NCBI GenBank assembly: GCA_934167465.1
Contig: CAKPKR010000001.1
Span: forward strand, 361,506-425,505
Length of the DNA stretch: 64,000 nucleotides
Direction of reading: 5' to 3'
Origin: an uncultured Bacilli bacterium
Lineage (GTDB): Bacteria; Bacillota_I; Bacilli_A; RF39; UBA660
Both the position numbers and the translations under genes were made by a program. The stretch's first letter is position 1, and each line of letters starts with the position of its first letter. Shown piece after piece: positions 43,594-52,399 of the stretch. The notes under the pieces were generated by a model. That model saw only the letters and a list, made by a program, of their open reading frames with translations. It was not told the origin of the DNA and did no database searches.

Positions 43594-44388
43594 ATGGTTA
43601 ATATTTTGAAGGGTATTTTCATTGGAATGGGCAAAATTATACCTGGGGTATCTGGAAGTTTAATTGCAATGTCACTTGGTGTTTATGAAAAGTGTATTGA
43701 TATTATTAGTAATTTTTTTACTGAGATTAGATATAATTATAAATTTATGTTTGAATTATGTTTGGGTTTTTTACTATCATTTATTCTTTTTAGTAATGTT
43801 ATATATTATTTTATAACTAATCATTATTTTTTGACGATGTGTTTATTTATTGGTTTGATCATAGGTACTATTCCAAATATATTATCGAAAAACAAAATAG
43901 AAACAAAAAAAGATTATATTTATATATTTATTTCATTTTTGATTATCATTTTGATTTCTTTTTTAGGAAAAGGGTATATAAATATTGAAAATGATTTTAA
44001 TGGTTATATACTAACTATTTTAATTGGTTTTGTTGATGCTATTACGATGATTATTCCTGGTATAAGTGGTACAGCTATATTTATGGTTTTAGGAGTATAT
44101 GAATTTGTTTTGTTGTTATTTAGTAAGTTATTATTTCCGTTTATAATTTTTTTTGGAATTGGACTTATGATAGGAGTTTATATAACTAGTAAATTAATTA
44201 ATTATTGTTTTAAAAATTTTAATCATCAAACTTATTTATTGATTCTTGGTTTTGTATTTTCTTCTTTATTATTTTTAATTGTTGATACTTTTAGTAAATC
44301 ATTTAATTTATTACAATTTGTAATAGGTGTAGTTTTGATTATATTTGGGTATTTTATTTCGTATTTTTTAGATAAAAAAGAAATATAA
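43594..44388 (+). CDS. popT: DUF368 undecaprenyl-phosphate flippase (PopT-type)
   Basis: The 264-residue protein has eight or so helices with two similar motifs, GMGKIIPGVSGSLIAMSLGVYE and ITMIIPGISGTAIFMVLGVYE, that define DUF368. Members were shown to return undecaprenyl phosphate to the inner leaflet for re-use in cell-wall synthesis (PopT). AAGGTGAG is the ribosome binding site. A small gene follows after about 20 bp. Confidence 0.87.
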   Translation: MVNILKGIFIGMGKIIPGVSGSLIAMSLGVYEKCIDIISNFFTEIRYNYKFMFELCLGFLLSFILFSNVIYYFITNHYFLTMCLFIGLIIGTIPNILSKNKIETKKDYIYIFISFLIIILISFLGKGYINIENDFNGYILTILIGFVDAITMIIPGISGTAIFMVLGVYEFVLLLFSKLLFPFIIFFGIGLMIGVYITSKLINYCFKNFNHQTYLLILGFVFSSLLFLIVDTFSKSFNLLQFVIGVVLIIFGYFISYFLDKKEI

Positions 44389-44407
44389 TTTGATAGAGGT
44401 GATTAAA

Positions 44408-44719
44408 TTGGAAAAGAAAATTCCAAAAGTGTTTGCAAACAAAATAGACAGAAAAATAGAAAATAATGAAACTTATTCATATACAAGAAATAATGAAGTT
44501 TTTAAAGATGATACCATTAAAGAAGATATTTTAGATATTAATAGTAAAATTAATAATATTTTTAAATCGAAAGATTATATTTATAAAGTAGATGTAAATA
44601 TTAAATTAAAGGATGGAGTGGTAAGTAAGAGGGTTATTGGTAAAAGAAATGATTATTTAATTACAATGGATAATGAATTAATTAAAATTTCTGATATTCT
44701 AGATATAAGTATAAAATAG
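44408..44719 (+). CDS. Small unknown protein downstream of popT
   Basis: This 103-residue basic protein without a membrane segment contains KVDVNIKLKDGVVSKRVIGKRNDYLITMD. GAGGTGATTAAA followed by TTG gives the start at 44408; the frame extends only six codons further to a TTG with no site of its own. It is probably co-transcribed with popT. I do not recognise the family. Confidence 0.6.
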   Translation: MEKKIPKVFANKIDRKIENNETYSYTRNNEVFKDDTIKEDILDINSKINNIFKSKDYIYKVDVNIKLKDGVVSKRVIGKRNDYLITMDNELIKISDILDISIK

Positions 44720-44746
44720 ATCATTGAAAAAATGATTTATTTTTTT
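44714..44746 (+). terminator. Terminator after the popT operon
   Basis: ATCATT-GAAAA-AATGAT with flanking AAAT/ATTT pairing and six T. Confidence 0.75.
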
Positions 44747-45283
44747 AGTATCTGTATGGAATAACTTAATAGTAAAATTTTTTTAAAAACTACCAATTTT
44801 CTTAAAAATATTAAAAAACTCTATTCAATTTTAAATATTGACTAGATCAATTTTCAAAATTGACTTAAAAAATAACAAAATTTGGTATTTTACAATGTTT
44901 TTTAAATATGTTATAAATGTTATGTGAATTCACAAAAATTATATAAGAAAGGAGGGAGTCTCCTAGATATTTTCTGTTTTTGAGCTAATTATTATAATGT
45001 TTAAGTTGATTTGAGATTTTTTAAAATTTTAATTACTATATTTTTAATTTTATAAGTTAGCATTACACTCATATTTTTATTTCTTCAAAATATTTATTAA
45101 AATTTTATTATTTTGCATATTATAATGTTAGTTCCTTTAGTAATATTTTAGTTTTATTTGTATGGTCTACTAGTTATTTCTCCTTTATTTAATGAAATTG
45201 TTTCAAATATAAAAAATAGATTAGTAGAATAAGCAAAAATATTAAATAAAAATATAGTAAATATAAAAAAATCTTATTAACAG
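44747..45283 (+). other. Non-coding stretch with an orphan promoter and Shine-Dalgarno
   Basis: There is no credible gene. TCAATTTT-type repeats occur near 44791, 44824 and 44847. TTTACA (44889-44894) and TATAAA (44912-44917) form a 17-bp-spaced promoter. AAAGGAGGGAG (44948-44958) is a very good ribosome binding site but is followed by a TAG and no start codon; the SD can pair with the following TCTCCT. A transcript of about 390 nt would end at the terminator at 45284. It may be a decayed gene or a small RNA. Confidence 0.4.
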
Positions 45284-45312
45284 AAAAAAACTCCATTATG
45301 TGGAGTTTTTTT
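45284..45312 (+). terminator. Terminator upstream of the first poly-G gene
   Basis: AAAAACTCCA / TGGAGTTTTT with a run of T. Confidence 0.85.
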
Positions 45313-45353
45313 GTTATTCAAAAATTTTTTCTAAAAATATTATAAACTCCCCC

Positions 45354-45384
45354 TTGACAAAAACGTCTTGGGGGGGGGTATGAT
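45354..45384 (+). promoter_or_regulatory. Poly-G promoter of the 45408 gene (probably phase-variable)
   Basis: TTGACA (45354-45359) and TATGAT (45379-45384) are separated by 19 bp, of which the last nine are G (45370-45378). Slippage in the G-tract would alter the spacer. With 7 G the spacer would be the optimal 17 bp. Five C stand just before the -35. Confidence 0.8.
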
Positions 45385-45407
45385 ATTGTAAGAAAGTAGG
45401 AATTTAA

Positions 45408-45857
45408 ATGAAGAAATTAATTAGAAGTAGAATATTTTTGGTAATAATATGTGGTATAGTATTTACAAGTATTGGAGTTTATGCAGCAACAGCATATAAA
45501 GCAAGTGAAATATCATATACCCCAAGTGGAGGAACCGAAACAAACGTAGAAAATGCATTGAATGATATATATAATATTAAAAAGTTAGGTAATGCTACAG
45601 CAGGTGATATAGCAAGTGGTAAGACAGCGGTAGTTCAAGGAAAATTAATAACAGGAAGTTTACAAAAAAACACAGTTGGAAATTTTAGTGCTGCTATTTC
45701 GATTCAAGCATATGATTATTATGATAGTAGAAGTTCTACATTAAATTTTCAATATAAAAATGGATCAGTTACGTTAACAAATGCTGATTATTTGTCATCT
45801 AAGGATGATAGAAGATATTCTTTTAGAATAACAGGTGTATCAATTAGTGGATTATAG
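45408..45857 (+). CDS. Exported protein, paralogue family with poly-G promoter (first copy)
   Basis: The 149-residue protein has a signal peptide (MKKLIRSRIFLVIICGIVFT, cleavage likely after VYA). It then has YKASEISYTP and NVENALNDIYN, matching the 52454 protein almost residue for residue up to about 60. The rest is different: KLGNATAGDIASGKTAVVQG, then a short beta-rich end RRYSFRITGVSISG. It is exported, with no sorting signal or membrane anchor seen. GTAGGAA is the ribosome binding site, shared with the second copy. Confidence 0.8.
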   Translation: MKKLIRSRIFLVIICGIVFTSIGVYAATAYKASEISYTPSGGTETNVENALNDIYNIKKLGNATAGDIASGKTAVVQGKLITGSLQKNTVGNFSAAISIQAYDYYDSRSSTLNFQYKNGSVTLTNADYLSSKDDRRYSFRITGVSISGL

Positions 45858-45885
45858 AAAAAAGACTTTTTTGAAAGTCTTTTTA
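45858..45885. terminator. Bidirectional terminator
   Basis: AAAAAGACTTT / AAAGTCTTTTT lies between convergent genes. Confidence 0.8.
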
Positions 45886-46314
45886 TATGCATTCAACATA
45901 TGTATCATTTAAACATCTAATGCAGCAGCAGCAATTTAAATTCATAGTAAAGAAACTATTAGTTGCTACAAAAGGATAAACAGAACTACCATCAGTATTT
46001 GGTGCTAAAACTCTAAATGTTGCACAATTATCATCTATTTTTTCTATTCTGAATGCACATGAAGTATTGTCTGTTCCGTCGCATGAAGAATTAAATTCTT
46101 TAGTTGTTGGCATTTTCCATGGAGTTCCATTACCACAACAAGTGTATAACATTACTGGTCTAGTATTGCATCCCATTGTTGTAGTTCCACAACCTAAGAA
46201 TCCTCTGTCACATGTATCTAGGCAAGCATCACTACATTCAGCATTTTGTTGTAAAATACAAATTACTTTTAAGATGTCTGCAACGCAATTAGAGTTTCCA
46301 TTATTATTACACAT
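45883..46314 (-). CDS. CotY/CotZ-like spore coat protein
   Basis: The 143-residue Cys-rich protein starts MCNNNGNSNCVADILKVICI and has about 17 Cys, including a CCCC run near the end (NLNCCCCIRCLNDTYVECI). The N-terminal CVxDxLKxI helix and the end pattern (RVLAPN, YPFVATNSFFTMNLNCCCC) are those of CotY/CotZ exosporium/crust proteins, which form disulfide-linked sheets on spores. GGGGTGGAT before the ATG at 46314 favours this start over a codon ten residues upstream. It indicates sporulation ability, as far as one gene can. Confidence 0.82.
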   Translation of the reverse strand: MCNNNGNSNCVADILKVICILQQNAECSDACLDTCDRGFLGCGTTTMGCNTRPVMLYTCCGNGTPWKMPTTKEFNSSCDGTDNTSCAFRIEKIDDNCATFRVLAPNTDGSSVYPFVATNSFFTMNLNCCCCIRCLNDTYVECI

Positions 46315-46437
46315 ATAATCCACCCCTTCTTTTATTTTCATTATAGTTTATGTTAGGTGTATAAAATTGTGTTAGCTATTCACCTATGATAGACAAAAAA
46401 ACAAAAAATTTGGTATAATGTTATGGGGTGAAAAAAA

Positions 46438-47631
46438 ATGAGAGCTATAGTATTATCAGGTGGTGGCTCTAAAGGAGCATACCAAATTGGTGTATGGAAA
46501 GCTTTAAGAAAGCTTAAATTGAAGTATGATGTAGTAACTGGAACTAGCGTTGGTGCATTAAATGCAGCTCTTATGGTTCAAAATAATTATTATAAAGCAC
46601 TTTATTTTTGGAGAAAATTGTCTTTTAGTGATGTAATAGATGAAGAAATAGATAAAAACATAACTAAAAAAGAAATATATAAAAAATATTTGAGCGCTGT
46701 TATGAATGGTGGTATGAAAACAAATAATTTAAAAAAAACAGTTTCAAAAGCCATTAGTGTTAAAAAAATATACAATTCTCCAATTGATATGGGGATAGTA
46801 ACTGTTAAAAGTAAAGGTTTAAAACCAGTATTACTTAGAAAAAAAGATATAAAGAAAGATCAACTATATGATTATTTAGTAGCTTCAGCATCTTGTTTTC
46901 CAGCATTTTCGAAGAAAAAAATTGGTGATTCTGAGTATATAGATGGTGGTTTGTATGATAATATGCCAATTAATTTAGCAATCGATATGGGAGCAACAGA
47001 AGTAATAGCTATTGATCTTGAGGAAGTTGGAATTAAAAGAAGAGTAAAAAATAAAGAAATTCCAATCACTTATATTTCTCCAAATAATGATATTGGTTCG
47101 TTTCTTATATTTGAACATAAAATGGCTAAAAGAGCCATTCGTATTGGTTATAATGACGCAATGAAGAAATTTAAAGAACTAGATGGAAATGTATATACAT
47201 TTAAAAAAGGAGAAATTAGAGATAGTTATTTAAAATATTACAATGATTTTAGAAATGAAGTTGAAAAAATAATTGAAAATAAAATGCTTGAAATAGGTGT
47301 ATATAAGAAAATAATAAATTCTAAAAACTGGGAGCAGGATTATCTAAGAATGTTAGAACAATTAGCAAAAATCTTTGAATTAGATGATTCTCTTATATAT
47401 AATATGTCTAGATTTAATAAAATACTTATTAAAAAATTTGAAGACACAAGTGAAATTATTGATATTCAAGGATTTATTAAAAAGGCGGATTTTAAAAAAT
47501 TGATTAATAAAAGATTACTTGTAAAAAAAATGTATTTTTATAAGAGAGAAAAATTAGCTTCTCTATTTCCAAGGGAATATTTAATGACAATATATTTAAA
47601 ATTAATTATTGGAAATGCAGTTGTATATTAA
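46438..47631 (+). CDS. Patatin-like phospholipase
   Basis: The 397-residue acyl hydrolase has the oxyanion GGGSKGAYQIGVWKAL at the start, nucleophile Ser37 in GTSVGALNAA, and catalytic Asp in YIDGGLYDNMP near 175. The C-terminal 170 residues are helical and basic. It should cut acyl esters of phospholipids; there is no signal peptide, so it works inside the cell. GGGGTGA precedes the ATG. The next gene starts 12 bp downstream and probably belongs to the same transcript. Confidence 0.92.
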   Translation: MRAIVLSGGGSKGAYQIGVWKALRKLKLKYDVVTGTSVGALNAALMVQNNYYKALYFWRKLSFSDVIDEEIDKNITKKEIYKKYLSAVMNGGMKTNNLKKTVSKAISVKKIYNSPIDMGIVTVKSKGLKPVLLRKKDIKKDQLYDYLVASASCFPAFSKKKIGDSEYIDGGLYDNMPINLAIDMGATEVIAIDLEEVGIKRRVKNKEIPITYISPNNDIGSFLIFEHKMAKRAIRIGYNDAMKKFKELDGNVYTFKKGEIRDSYLKYYNDFRNEVEKIIENKMLEIGVYKKIINSKNWEQDYLRMLEQLAKIFELDDSLIYNMSRFNKILIKKFEDTSEIIDIQGFIKKADFKKLINKRLLVKKMYFYKREKLASLFPREYLMTIYLKLIIGNAVVY

Positions 47632-47643
47632 GTAGGTGAAAAA

Positions 47644-48900
47644 ATGAAAAAAATATTTATGTTACTTATAGTTTTATTTATATTGTATTTTGGCTTTCAA
47701 GTAGCTTTTAGATATTTGGACAAAGGGCATACATATGAATATACTTTGAATGATGATAAAAAATTTGAGATAAAAGAAGTACTAACTCAAAATATTGAAA
47801 AAGAAAAAAATAACTATTATTTTGAAATTAAAGTTGAAGATGAAATATTTAGCTTTCAAACATACAATATTTATAGTAGAGCTACTGGTATCATAAAAAA
47901 AATAAAATATTTTTCTAATTCCAATTATAAATGCATTTTACCTTTATTGGCTAAGAATGAATATATTACTGATATGATTTGTAAAAAAGATGATGTATAT
48001 TATTACTATAGTAGTATAAGAAATAATGACCCAGAGGTTGATAATTTTGCTGATGCTAATATAGATTTTGAGGTTTATAAAGATGATACAGATGTAATTA
48101 AGAAAACAAGCAATTTTTATGTTTATAATAATTTGTTAGAAAACAAATATATTGCGGTAGACTACTATAAAGGAATATATGTTGTTAGTAAAAATTCTAA
48201 ATATAAAAAGATAGAAATATTTGAAAAAGAAAAATATAATCGTCCTGTTTCGACACAAGTTAATAAATATTATTTAAGTGCTGATTATGATAAAGATTAT
48301 GAATTTAATGAATTTAAATTAGTTAATTTAGAAAATTCTAAAATAGAAAAAATTACTTCTGATTATACAATATCATTTGATTCATATATTCAGGGTATTA
48401 TAAATGATGAAGTATATTTATTTGACAAAACTAATAAGAAACAATATAAGATTGATGTAAAAAATAAAGTTGTTTATTATATTGGAAATGAAAAAGGAAT
48501 TAAAATTTATAAAAATGGTGAATTTGTTTTAGAAAATGTATATAAAGCAATCAATGAAAATATTATGTTTGATGAGTATACTACCGACAATAACTTTGAA
48601 ATATCAGGTTATAATTTATTTAAAGTAAATGGAAATAAATTATCAGGTTATTATCTTGTTTATCAAAAGGTTAATAATGTCTATAAAGTGTATAAAGTAA
48701 ATGTTCAAAATAAAGATATAATTACTTATCTATTTACAACTACAGATATTAATGCTATTAAGTGTAGTAATGAATATATATTTTTTAAAGATAATAAAGA
48801 AATTAAATATTTTAATGATTTAATAGGTGTTAAAACATTATTAAAATATAATGAATTAGAATTTAATAATAAATTAAATTTCTATGTTTATAGTAAATAA
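47644..48900 (+). CDS. Membrane-anchored extracytoplasmic protein (unknown)
   Basis: The 418-residue protein has one N-terminal helix (MKKIFMLLIVLFILYFGFQV) and about 395 external residues rich in Tyr, Asn and Lys. Repeated strand-turn units (VNKYYLSADYDKDYEFNEFK, NGNKLSGYYLVYQKVNNVYK) suggest a beta-propeller-like fold. Four Cys are scattered. It is the second gene of the patatin transcript and ends at a terminator. No enzymatic motif is seen. Confidence 0.65.
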   Translation: MKKIFMLLIVLFILYFGFQVAFRYLDKGHTYEYTLNDDKKFEIKEVLTQNIEKEKNNYYFEIKVEDEIFSFQTYNIYSRATGIIKKIKYFSNSNYKCILPLLAKNEYITDMICKKDDVYYYYSSIRNNDPEVDNFADANIDFEVYKDDTDVIKKTSNFYVYNNLLENKYIAVDYYKGIYVVSKNSKYKKIEIFEKEKYNRPVSTQVNKYYLSADYDKDYEFNEFKLVNLENSKIEKITSDYTISFDSYIQGIINDEVYLFDKTNKKQYKIDVKNKVVYYIGNEKGIKIYKNGEFVLENVYKAINENIMFDEYTTDNNFEISGYNLFKVNGNKLSGYYLVYQKVNNVYKVYKVNVQNKDIITYLFTTTDINAIKCSNEYIFFKDNKEIKYFNDLIGVKTLLKYNELEFNNKLNFYVYSK

Positions 48901-48920
48901 GAACTATGTTCTTATTTTTT
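48896..48920 (+). terminator. Terminator after the 47644 gene
   Basis: AATAAGAAC-TAT-GTTCTTATT with a T-run. Confidence 0.85.
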
Positions 48921-48945
48921 CATATATTAATATAGAGGTGATATT

Positions 48946-49395
48946 ATGTATCGTGTTTATCAGGTACAAGTTAATGATACTTTAGAAACAATAGCTAATA
49001 TGCTTAATACAAGTATTGATAATTTAAAAAAAATAAATGGAATTAAAAATGATGTTAATTTAATGCCGGGTAGTTTTTTAATTGTTCCCGTAACTGATGA
49101 TAGATTTACAACTTATAGCGTTAAAAAAGGAGATACAATATATTCAATAGCACAAGCTAATGGTTTAAATGAAGATTTATTATTAATGGTAAATGGTTTA
49201 AAAAAAGAGGATTACATTTATCCAAATCAAGAAATAATCATACCATCTAAAAACTACAAATATTATGTAACTAAAGAGGGAGATACTTTAGCATCTATCG
49301 CAAATGATTTGAAAATTGATTACAATACAATATTAAAGAATAATGATGAAATTAGATTAGAAGAAGATCAATTAATAATATATAAGACAAATTAA
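48946..49395 (+). CDS. Protein of three LysM repeats
   Basis: The 149-residue protein is almost all LysM: YQVQVNDTLETIANMLNTS at 4-50, YSVKKGDTIYSIAQANGLN at 58-102, and YVTKEGDTLASIANDLKID at 107-148. LysM binds N-acetylglucosamine polymers. There is no signal peptide, as in the spore proteins SafA and SpoVID, so it may coat the forespore; a cytoplasmic role is hard to imagine. AGAGGTGAT is the ribosome binding site. A terminator follows. Confidence 0.85.
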   Translation: MYRVYQVQVNDTLETIANMLNTSIDNLKKINGIKNDVNLMPGSFLIVPVTDDRFTTYSVKKGDTIYSIAQANGLNEDLLLMVNGLKKEDYIYPNQEIIIPSKNYKYYVTKEGDTLASIANDLKIDYNTILKNNDEIRLEEDQLIIYKTN

Positions 49396-49409
49396 TGTCT
49401 TTTTTTTTA
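49384..49409 (+). terminator. Terminator after the LysM gene
   Basis: AAGACA / TGTCTT with nine T. Confidence 0.75.
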
Positions 49410-49465
49410 ATTGACTTTTGATTTATTCTATACTAAAGTAATGCTTCAAGAAGGGGTGAAAATTA

Positions 49466-49852
49466 ATGAATGGTACTATAAAGATAAATAGAAAACTTGA
49501 ACCAATTATATTGGAAGAATATTGCGTTAATACTAGAATGAATGTTGGATTTGAAATTAATGTATTAAATGAATCTAGTCAATTTCTTTTTTTACCACAA
49601 CTAGAAAGATGGATATGCAATTACGTTTGGGGTAAAGATAGCATAATATTACAAGAATCAATAAGAACATTGCATGGAACTGAAATTTTTAAAATAAGTG
49701 ATTATATATTTAAAAAACTAAATGGACGTAGAATTAATAATGAACAATTAAAAAAATGTCTTATCGAAACGTTAGTTGAATTAAATATAGATTTAAATGA
49801 ATTTAGAAATATATCGATAGAAAAATTACCACGATTATGTAAGAAAAAATAA
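49466..49852 (+). CDS. Unknown 128-residue protein
   Basis: This soluble protein starts MNGTIKINRKLEPIILEEYC and contains FEINVLNESSQFLFLPQLERW and a helical C-terminus ending PRLCKKK. It has no signal or membrane segment. GAAGGGGTG is the ribosome binding site. It has its own terminator about 20 bp downstream. I do not recognise a family. Confidence 0.6.
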   Translation: MNGTIKINRKLEPIILEEYCVNTRMNVGFEINVLNESSQFLFLPQLERWICNYVWGKDSIILQESIRTLHGTEIFKISDYIFKKLNGRRINNEQLKKCLIETLVELNIDLNEFRNISIEKLPRLCKKK

Positions 49853-49874
49853 TAAAGTGACATTGGCTCATGAA

Positions 49875-49903
49875 AAGATAATTATAAATTGTCTTTTTTT
49901 TTT
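49875..49903 (+). terminator. Terminator after the 49466 gene
   Basis: AAGATAATT / AATTGTCTT (one G-U pair) with a long T-run. Confidence 0.75.
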
Positions 49904-49944
49904 AATAAATTTAGTATATAATAATAACATAAGGAAGTGAAAAA

Positions 49945-50349
49945 ATGAAAAAAATATTATTAGTATTATTAGTTATGTTATCATTAGTTGGATGTTCTAA
50001 AGGAACATATACAGAACCTGTTGAAATTAAATATGATGAATTTCAATCAAAAATAGAAAACAAGGAATCATTTGTACTTTTTATGTGGCAAACTGGTTGT
50101 TCACATTGTGAAGATTTTGAACCAACATTAGAAGAAGTAATAAAAGAAAAGGATATTTTGATTTATTCAATCAATTTAAAAGAATTATCAGAAGAAGAAT
50201 ATGCTAAATTAGAAAATAAAACTTTTATAAAAGGAACACCTACTATGGTTTATGTTAAGGATGGATCTGTTCAATCAACTAAATTAGTTGGAAATAAAAG
50301 TAAAGAAGATTTAATAGATTTTTTAAAAAATTATGAAGTTATAAAATAG
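49945..50349 (+). CDS. Thioredoxin-like lipoprotein
   Basis: The 134-residue protein has a lipobox LSLVGC (modified Cys17) and a thioredoxin fold with the active site TGCSHCEDF (two Cys near 53 and 56) and cis-Pro in KGTPTMVYV. It would catalyse thiol-disulfide exchange on the outer face of the membrane. GGAAGTGA precedes the ATG. A stand-alone Clp-type ATPase gene follows 10 bp later. Confidence 0.87.
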   Translation: MKKILLVLLVMLSLVGCSKGTYTEPVEIKYDEFQSKIENKESFVLFMWQTGCSHCEDFEPTLEEVIKEKDILIYSINLKELSEEEYAKLENKTFIKGTPTMVYVKDGSVQSTKLVGNKSKEDLIDFLKNYEVIK

Positions 50350-50359
50350 GAGGGTAATT

Positions 50360-51310
50360 ATGGAATTTAGTGTAATAAAACAGTATGGTGAAGATTTAAC
50401 TCGTAAAACATATGTTACTAATCCAGCTATTGCCCGTGAAGAAGAAATAAAAAAATTAATAATGGTTTTATTAACACCAGAAAAATCTGGACTTTTAATA
50501 GGTAAAGCTGGTATTGGTAAAACAGCCATTGTAGAAGGTTTAGCTTACTTAATTCAAAGAAATGAAGTTCCAGATGCTTTAAAGGGATATCGAATAATTA
50601 AAATAAATTCAACATCATTATTAGGAAAAATGGATATAGATGGAAAAGAAGAAATGATTATTCAAATTTTAGTAAAGGAATTAAAAGAAACTGAAAAAAC
50701 AATTTTATTTATTGATGAAATACATACCTTAATAGGTGGTAAACAAGATGGCCCTATGGATTTAGCAAACATTTTAAAACCTGCTTTAGATAGAGGAGAT
50801 ATAAAAGCAATAGGTGCTACTACTACTCAAGAATATGATACTTATATTATAAGAGATAGAGCTTTTTTAAGACGTTTTGAAAGAATAGATGTCTTAGAAC
50901 CAGACGAAGCTACAACTGTTAAAATATTGATGGGTTCATTACCTAAGATAGAAAAACAAACAGGATGTAAATTCAAATATAACGATTATGTTACAAAAAT
51001 GTTAATTGAATCAATTGTAAGTGCTACATCAGAATACAAAAGAGTATATGGTTTAGCGGCTATGTATCCTGATGTTTCTTTTTCTGTATTGACTGGAGCT
51101 TTTTCACAAGCATTATTTGATAATAGAAATGAAGTAGATGTTTTAGATGTTTATAATGCTATTAAAGTTTCAAAAAGAATCTATCCAGATAGCATAATTA
51201 AAGAATTAACAGCATTTAGAGAAAAATTTGGTGATTTTTGTAAAGAACAAAATATTGAATTACCAATTGTAAGTATTGATGAAATTAAAGGTGAAAGTGA
51301 TTTTTATTGA
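50360..51310 (+). CDS. Stand-alone Clp D1-type AAA+ ATPase
   Basis: The 316-residue protein has the first ATPase domain of ClpB/ClpA on its own: AREEEIKKLIMVLL, Walker A GKAGIGKTAIVEGLAYLI near 48-65, Walker B TILFIDEIHTLIG, the pore/sensor GATTTQEYDTYI and arginine finger RDRAFLRRFERI. The D1 small domain ends near 280. There is no N-domain, middle coiled coil or D2. It is probably a hexameric remodelling factor; partners may be the two thioredoxin-like neighbours, to which it is closely spaced. It is not the clpB truncated at the window start. Confidence 0.85.
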   Translation: MEFSVIKQYGEDLTRKTYVTNPAIAREEEIKKLIMVLLTPEKSGLLIGKAGIGKTAIVEGLAYLIQRNEVPDALKGYRIIKINSTSLLGKMDIDGKEEMIIQILVKELKETEKTILFIDEIHTLIGGKQDGPMDLANILKPALDRGDIKAIGATTTQEYDTYIIRDRAFLRRFERIDVLEPDEATTVKILMGSLPKIEKQTGCKFKYNDYVTKMLIESIVSATSEYKRVYGLAAMYPDVSFSVLTGAFSQALFDNRNEVDVLDVYNAIKVSKRIYPDSIIKELTAFREKFGDFCKEQNIELPIVSIDEIKGESDFY

Positions 51311-51340
51311 TAAAATACTATTTATATAGAAGGTGAAAAT

Positions 51341-51808
51341 ATGAGAAAAATACCATTGAAAAACTATTTTATTTTAGCGGCAATAATAATATTGTCAGGA
51401 ATTATTGTAATATATATAGCTAATATGTATAGAAATAAAAAAGATTATGAAAAAGAAGATACAATGTCATTTTTAAGAGAAATTTATGCTAAAGATTTTG
51501 AAAACTTTATAATTGAAAATCCAGATTCAATTGTATATGTTAATGATGCTTCTAATGAAACATTGGAGTTAGAACTAAAAAAATATATAATTGAAAAAGA
51601 TTATATTCAAGATATTGTTTATATTGATACAAATAAAATAAATATAGATTTTGTAAATGTTTTGAAAAAATATTCTAGTTTAATTGATGATAAATTACCA
51701 AATGTTCTTATAATTAAAGGCGGAAAAATTATCAATATGTTGTATATAGAAGAAGATACAACACCATCTCAAATAATTGAATTTATGGGACTTTATTATA
51801 ATGATTAA
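51341..51808 (+). CDS. Membrane-anchored thioredoxin-fold-like protein (unknown)
   Basis: The 155-residue protein has one N-terminal helix (FILAAIIILSGIIVIYIANMY) and an external domain with strands IVYVNDAS, IVYIDTNKI and LPNVLIIKGGKIINMLYIEE, the order of a thioredoxin fold but without the CxxC pair. It may be a structural or regulatory homologue of the 49945 protein. It overlaps trmL by 8 bp. AAGGTGA is the ribosome binding site. Confidence 0.65.
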   Translation: MRKIPLKNYFILAAIIILSGIIVIYIANMYRNKKDYEKEDTMSFLREIYAKDFENFIIENPDSIVYVNDASNETLELELKKYIIEKDYIQDIVYIDTNKINIDFVNVLKKYSSLIDDKLPNVLIIKGGKIINMLYIEEDTTPSQIIEFMGLYYND

Positions 51809-52307
51809 TGTTGTTTTGTTTGAACCAGAAATACCTGGTAATACAGGAAATATAATGCGTACTTGTGCAGGAACAGGTGTTAAGTTGCATTTAATAGAAC
51901 CATTAGGTTTTAGATTAGATGAAAAAAGTATAAAAAGAAGTGGTGTTAATTATATTGAACATTGTGATTATAAGGTATATAAAAACTTCGATGATTTTAA
52001 ATCTCAAAACGAAGGAACATATTACTATCTAACTAGATATGGAAGGAAACCACATACCTCATTTGATTATAGTAATAAAGATGAAAATATTTATATAATA
52101 TTTGGCAAAGAAAGTACAGGTATTCCTAAAGAAATACTTAGTAAGGATTTAGACCATTGTATGAGGATGCCTATGAATGATAATATAAGAGCATTAAATT
52201 TATCTAATACTGTTGCTATAATGGTTTATGAAGTATTAAGACAACAAAATTATCGTGATTTATTATTTACTGATCCATTCAAAGGTAGTGATTATTTAGA
52301 AAAATAA
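51801..52307 (+). CDS. trmL: tRNA (cytidine(34)-2'-O)-methyltransferase TrmL
   Basis: The 168-residue SPOUT enzyme methylates the wobble ribose of certain leucine tRNAs. The knot motifs are PEIPGNTGNIMRTCAGTG (8-25), IIFGKESTGIP near 101 and MPMNDNIRALNLSNTVAIMVYE near 130. The start is the ATG at 51801, which overlaps the previous gene. An in-frame start further upstream would add residues unlike the family. A terminator follows. Confidence 0.94.
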   Translation: MINVVLFEPEIPGNTGNIMRTCAGTGVKLHLIEPLGFRLDEKSIKRSGVNYIEHCDYKVYKNFDDFKSQNEGTYYYLTRYGRKPHTSFDYSNKDENIYIIFGKESTGIPKEILSKDLDHCMRMPMNDNIRALNLSNTVAIMVYEVLRQQNYRDLLFTDPFKGSDYLEK

Positions 52308-52327
52308 CGAATTAGCGTTATTTTTTT
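52303..52327 (+). terminator. Terminator after trmL
   Basis: AATAACG / CGTTATT with a run of T. Confidence 0.85.
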
Positions 52328-52399
52328 AATATATAATTTTTTTATGAAATTATATATTAAAAAATTAATATATATTATGAAATTATTATAACATTTTTC

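Noticed and set aside
45128..45232. Possible decayed membrane-protein gene in the non-coding stretch before the poly-G gene
   Set aside because: One frame reads 34 hydrophobic codons but contains a TAG, has no start and matches nothing I recognise; AT-rich sequence yields such strings by chance.
45346..45378. C5/G9 hairpin as an attenuator of the 45408 gene
   Set aside because: The sequence lies upstream of the -10 box and is not transcribed from that promoter; the spacer-length explanation fits both copies, while the C-run is present in only one.
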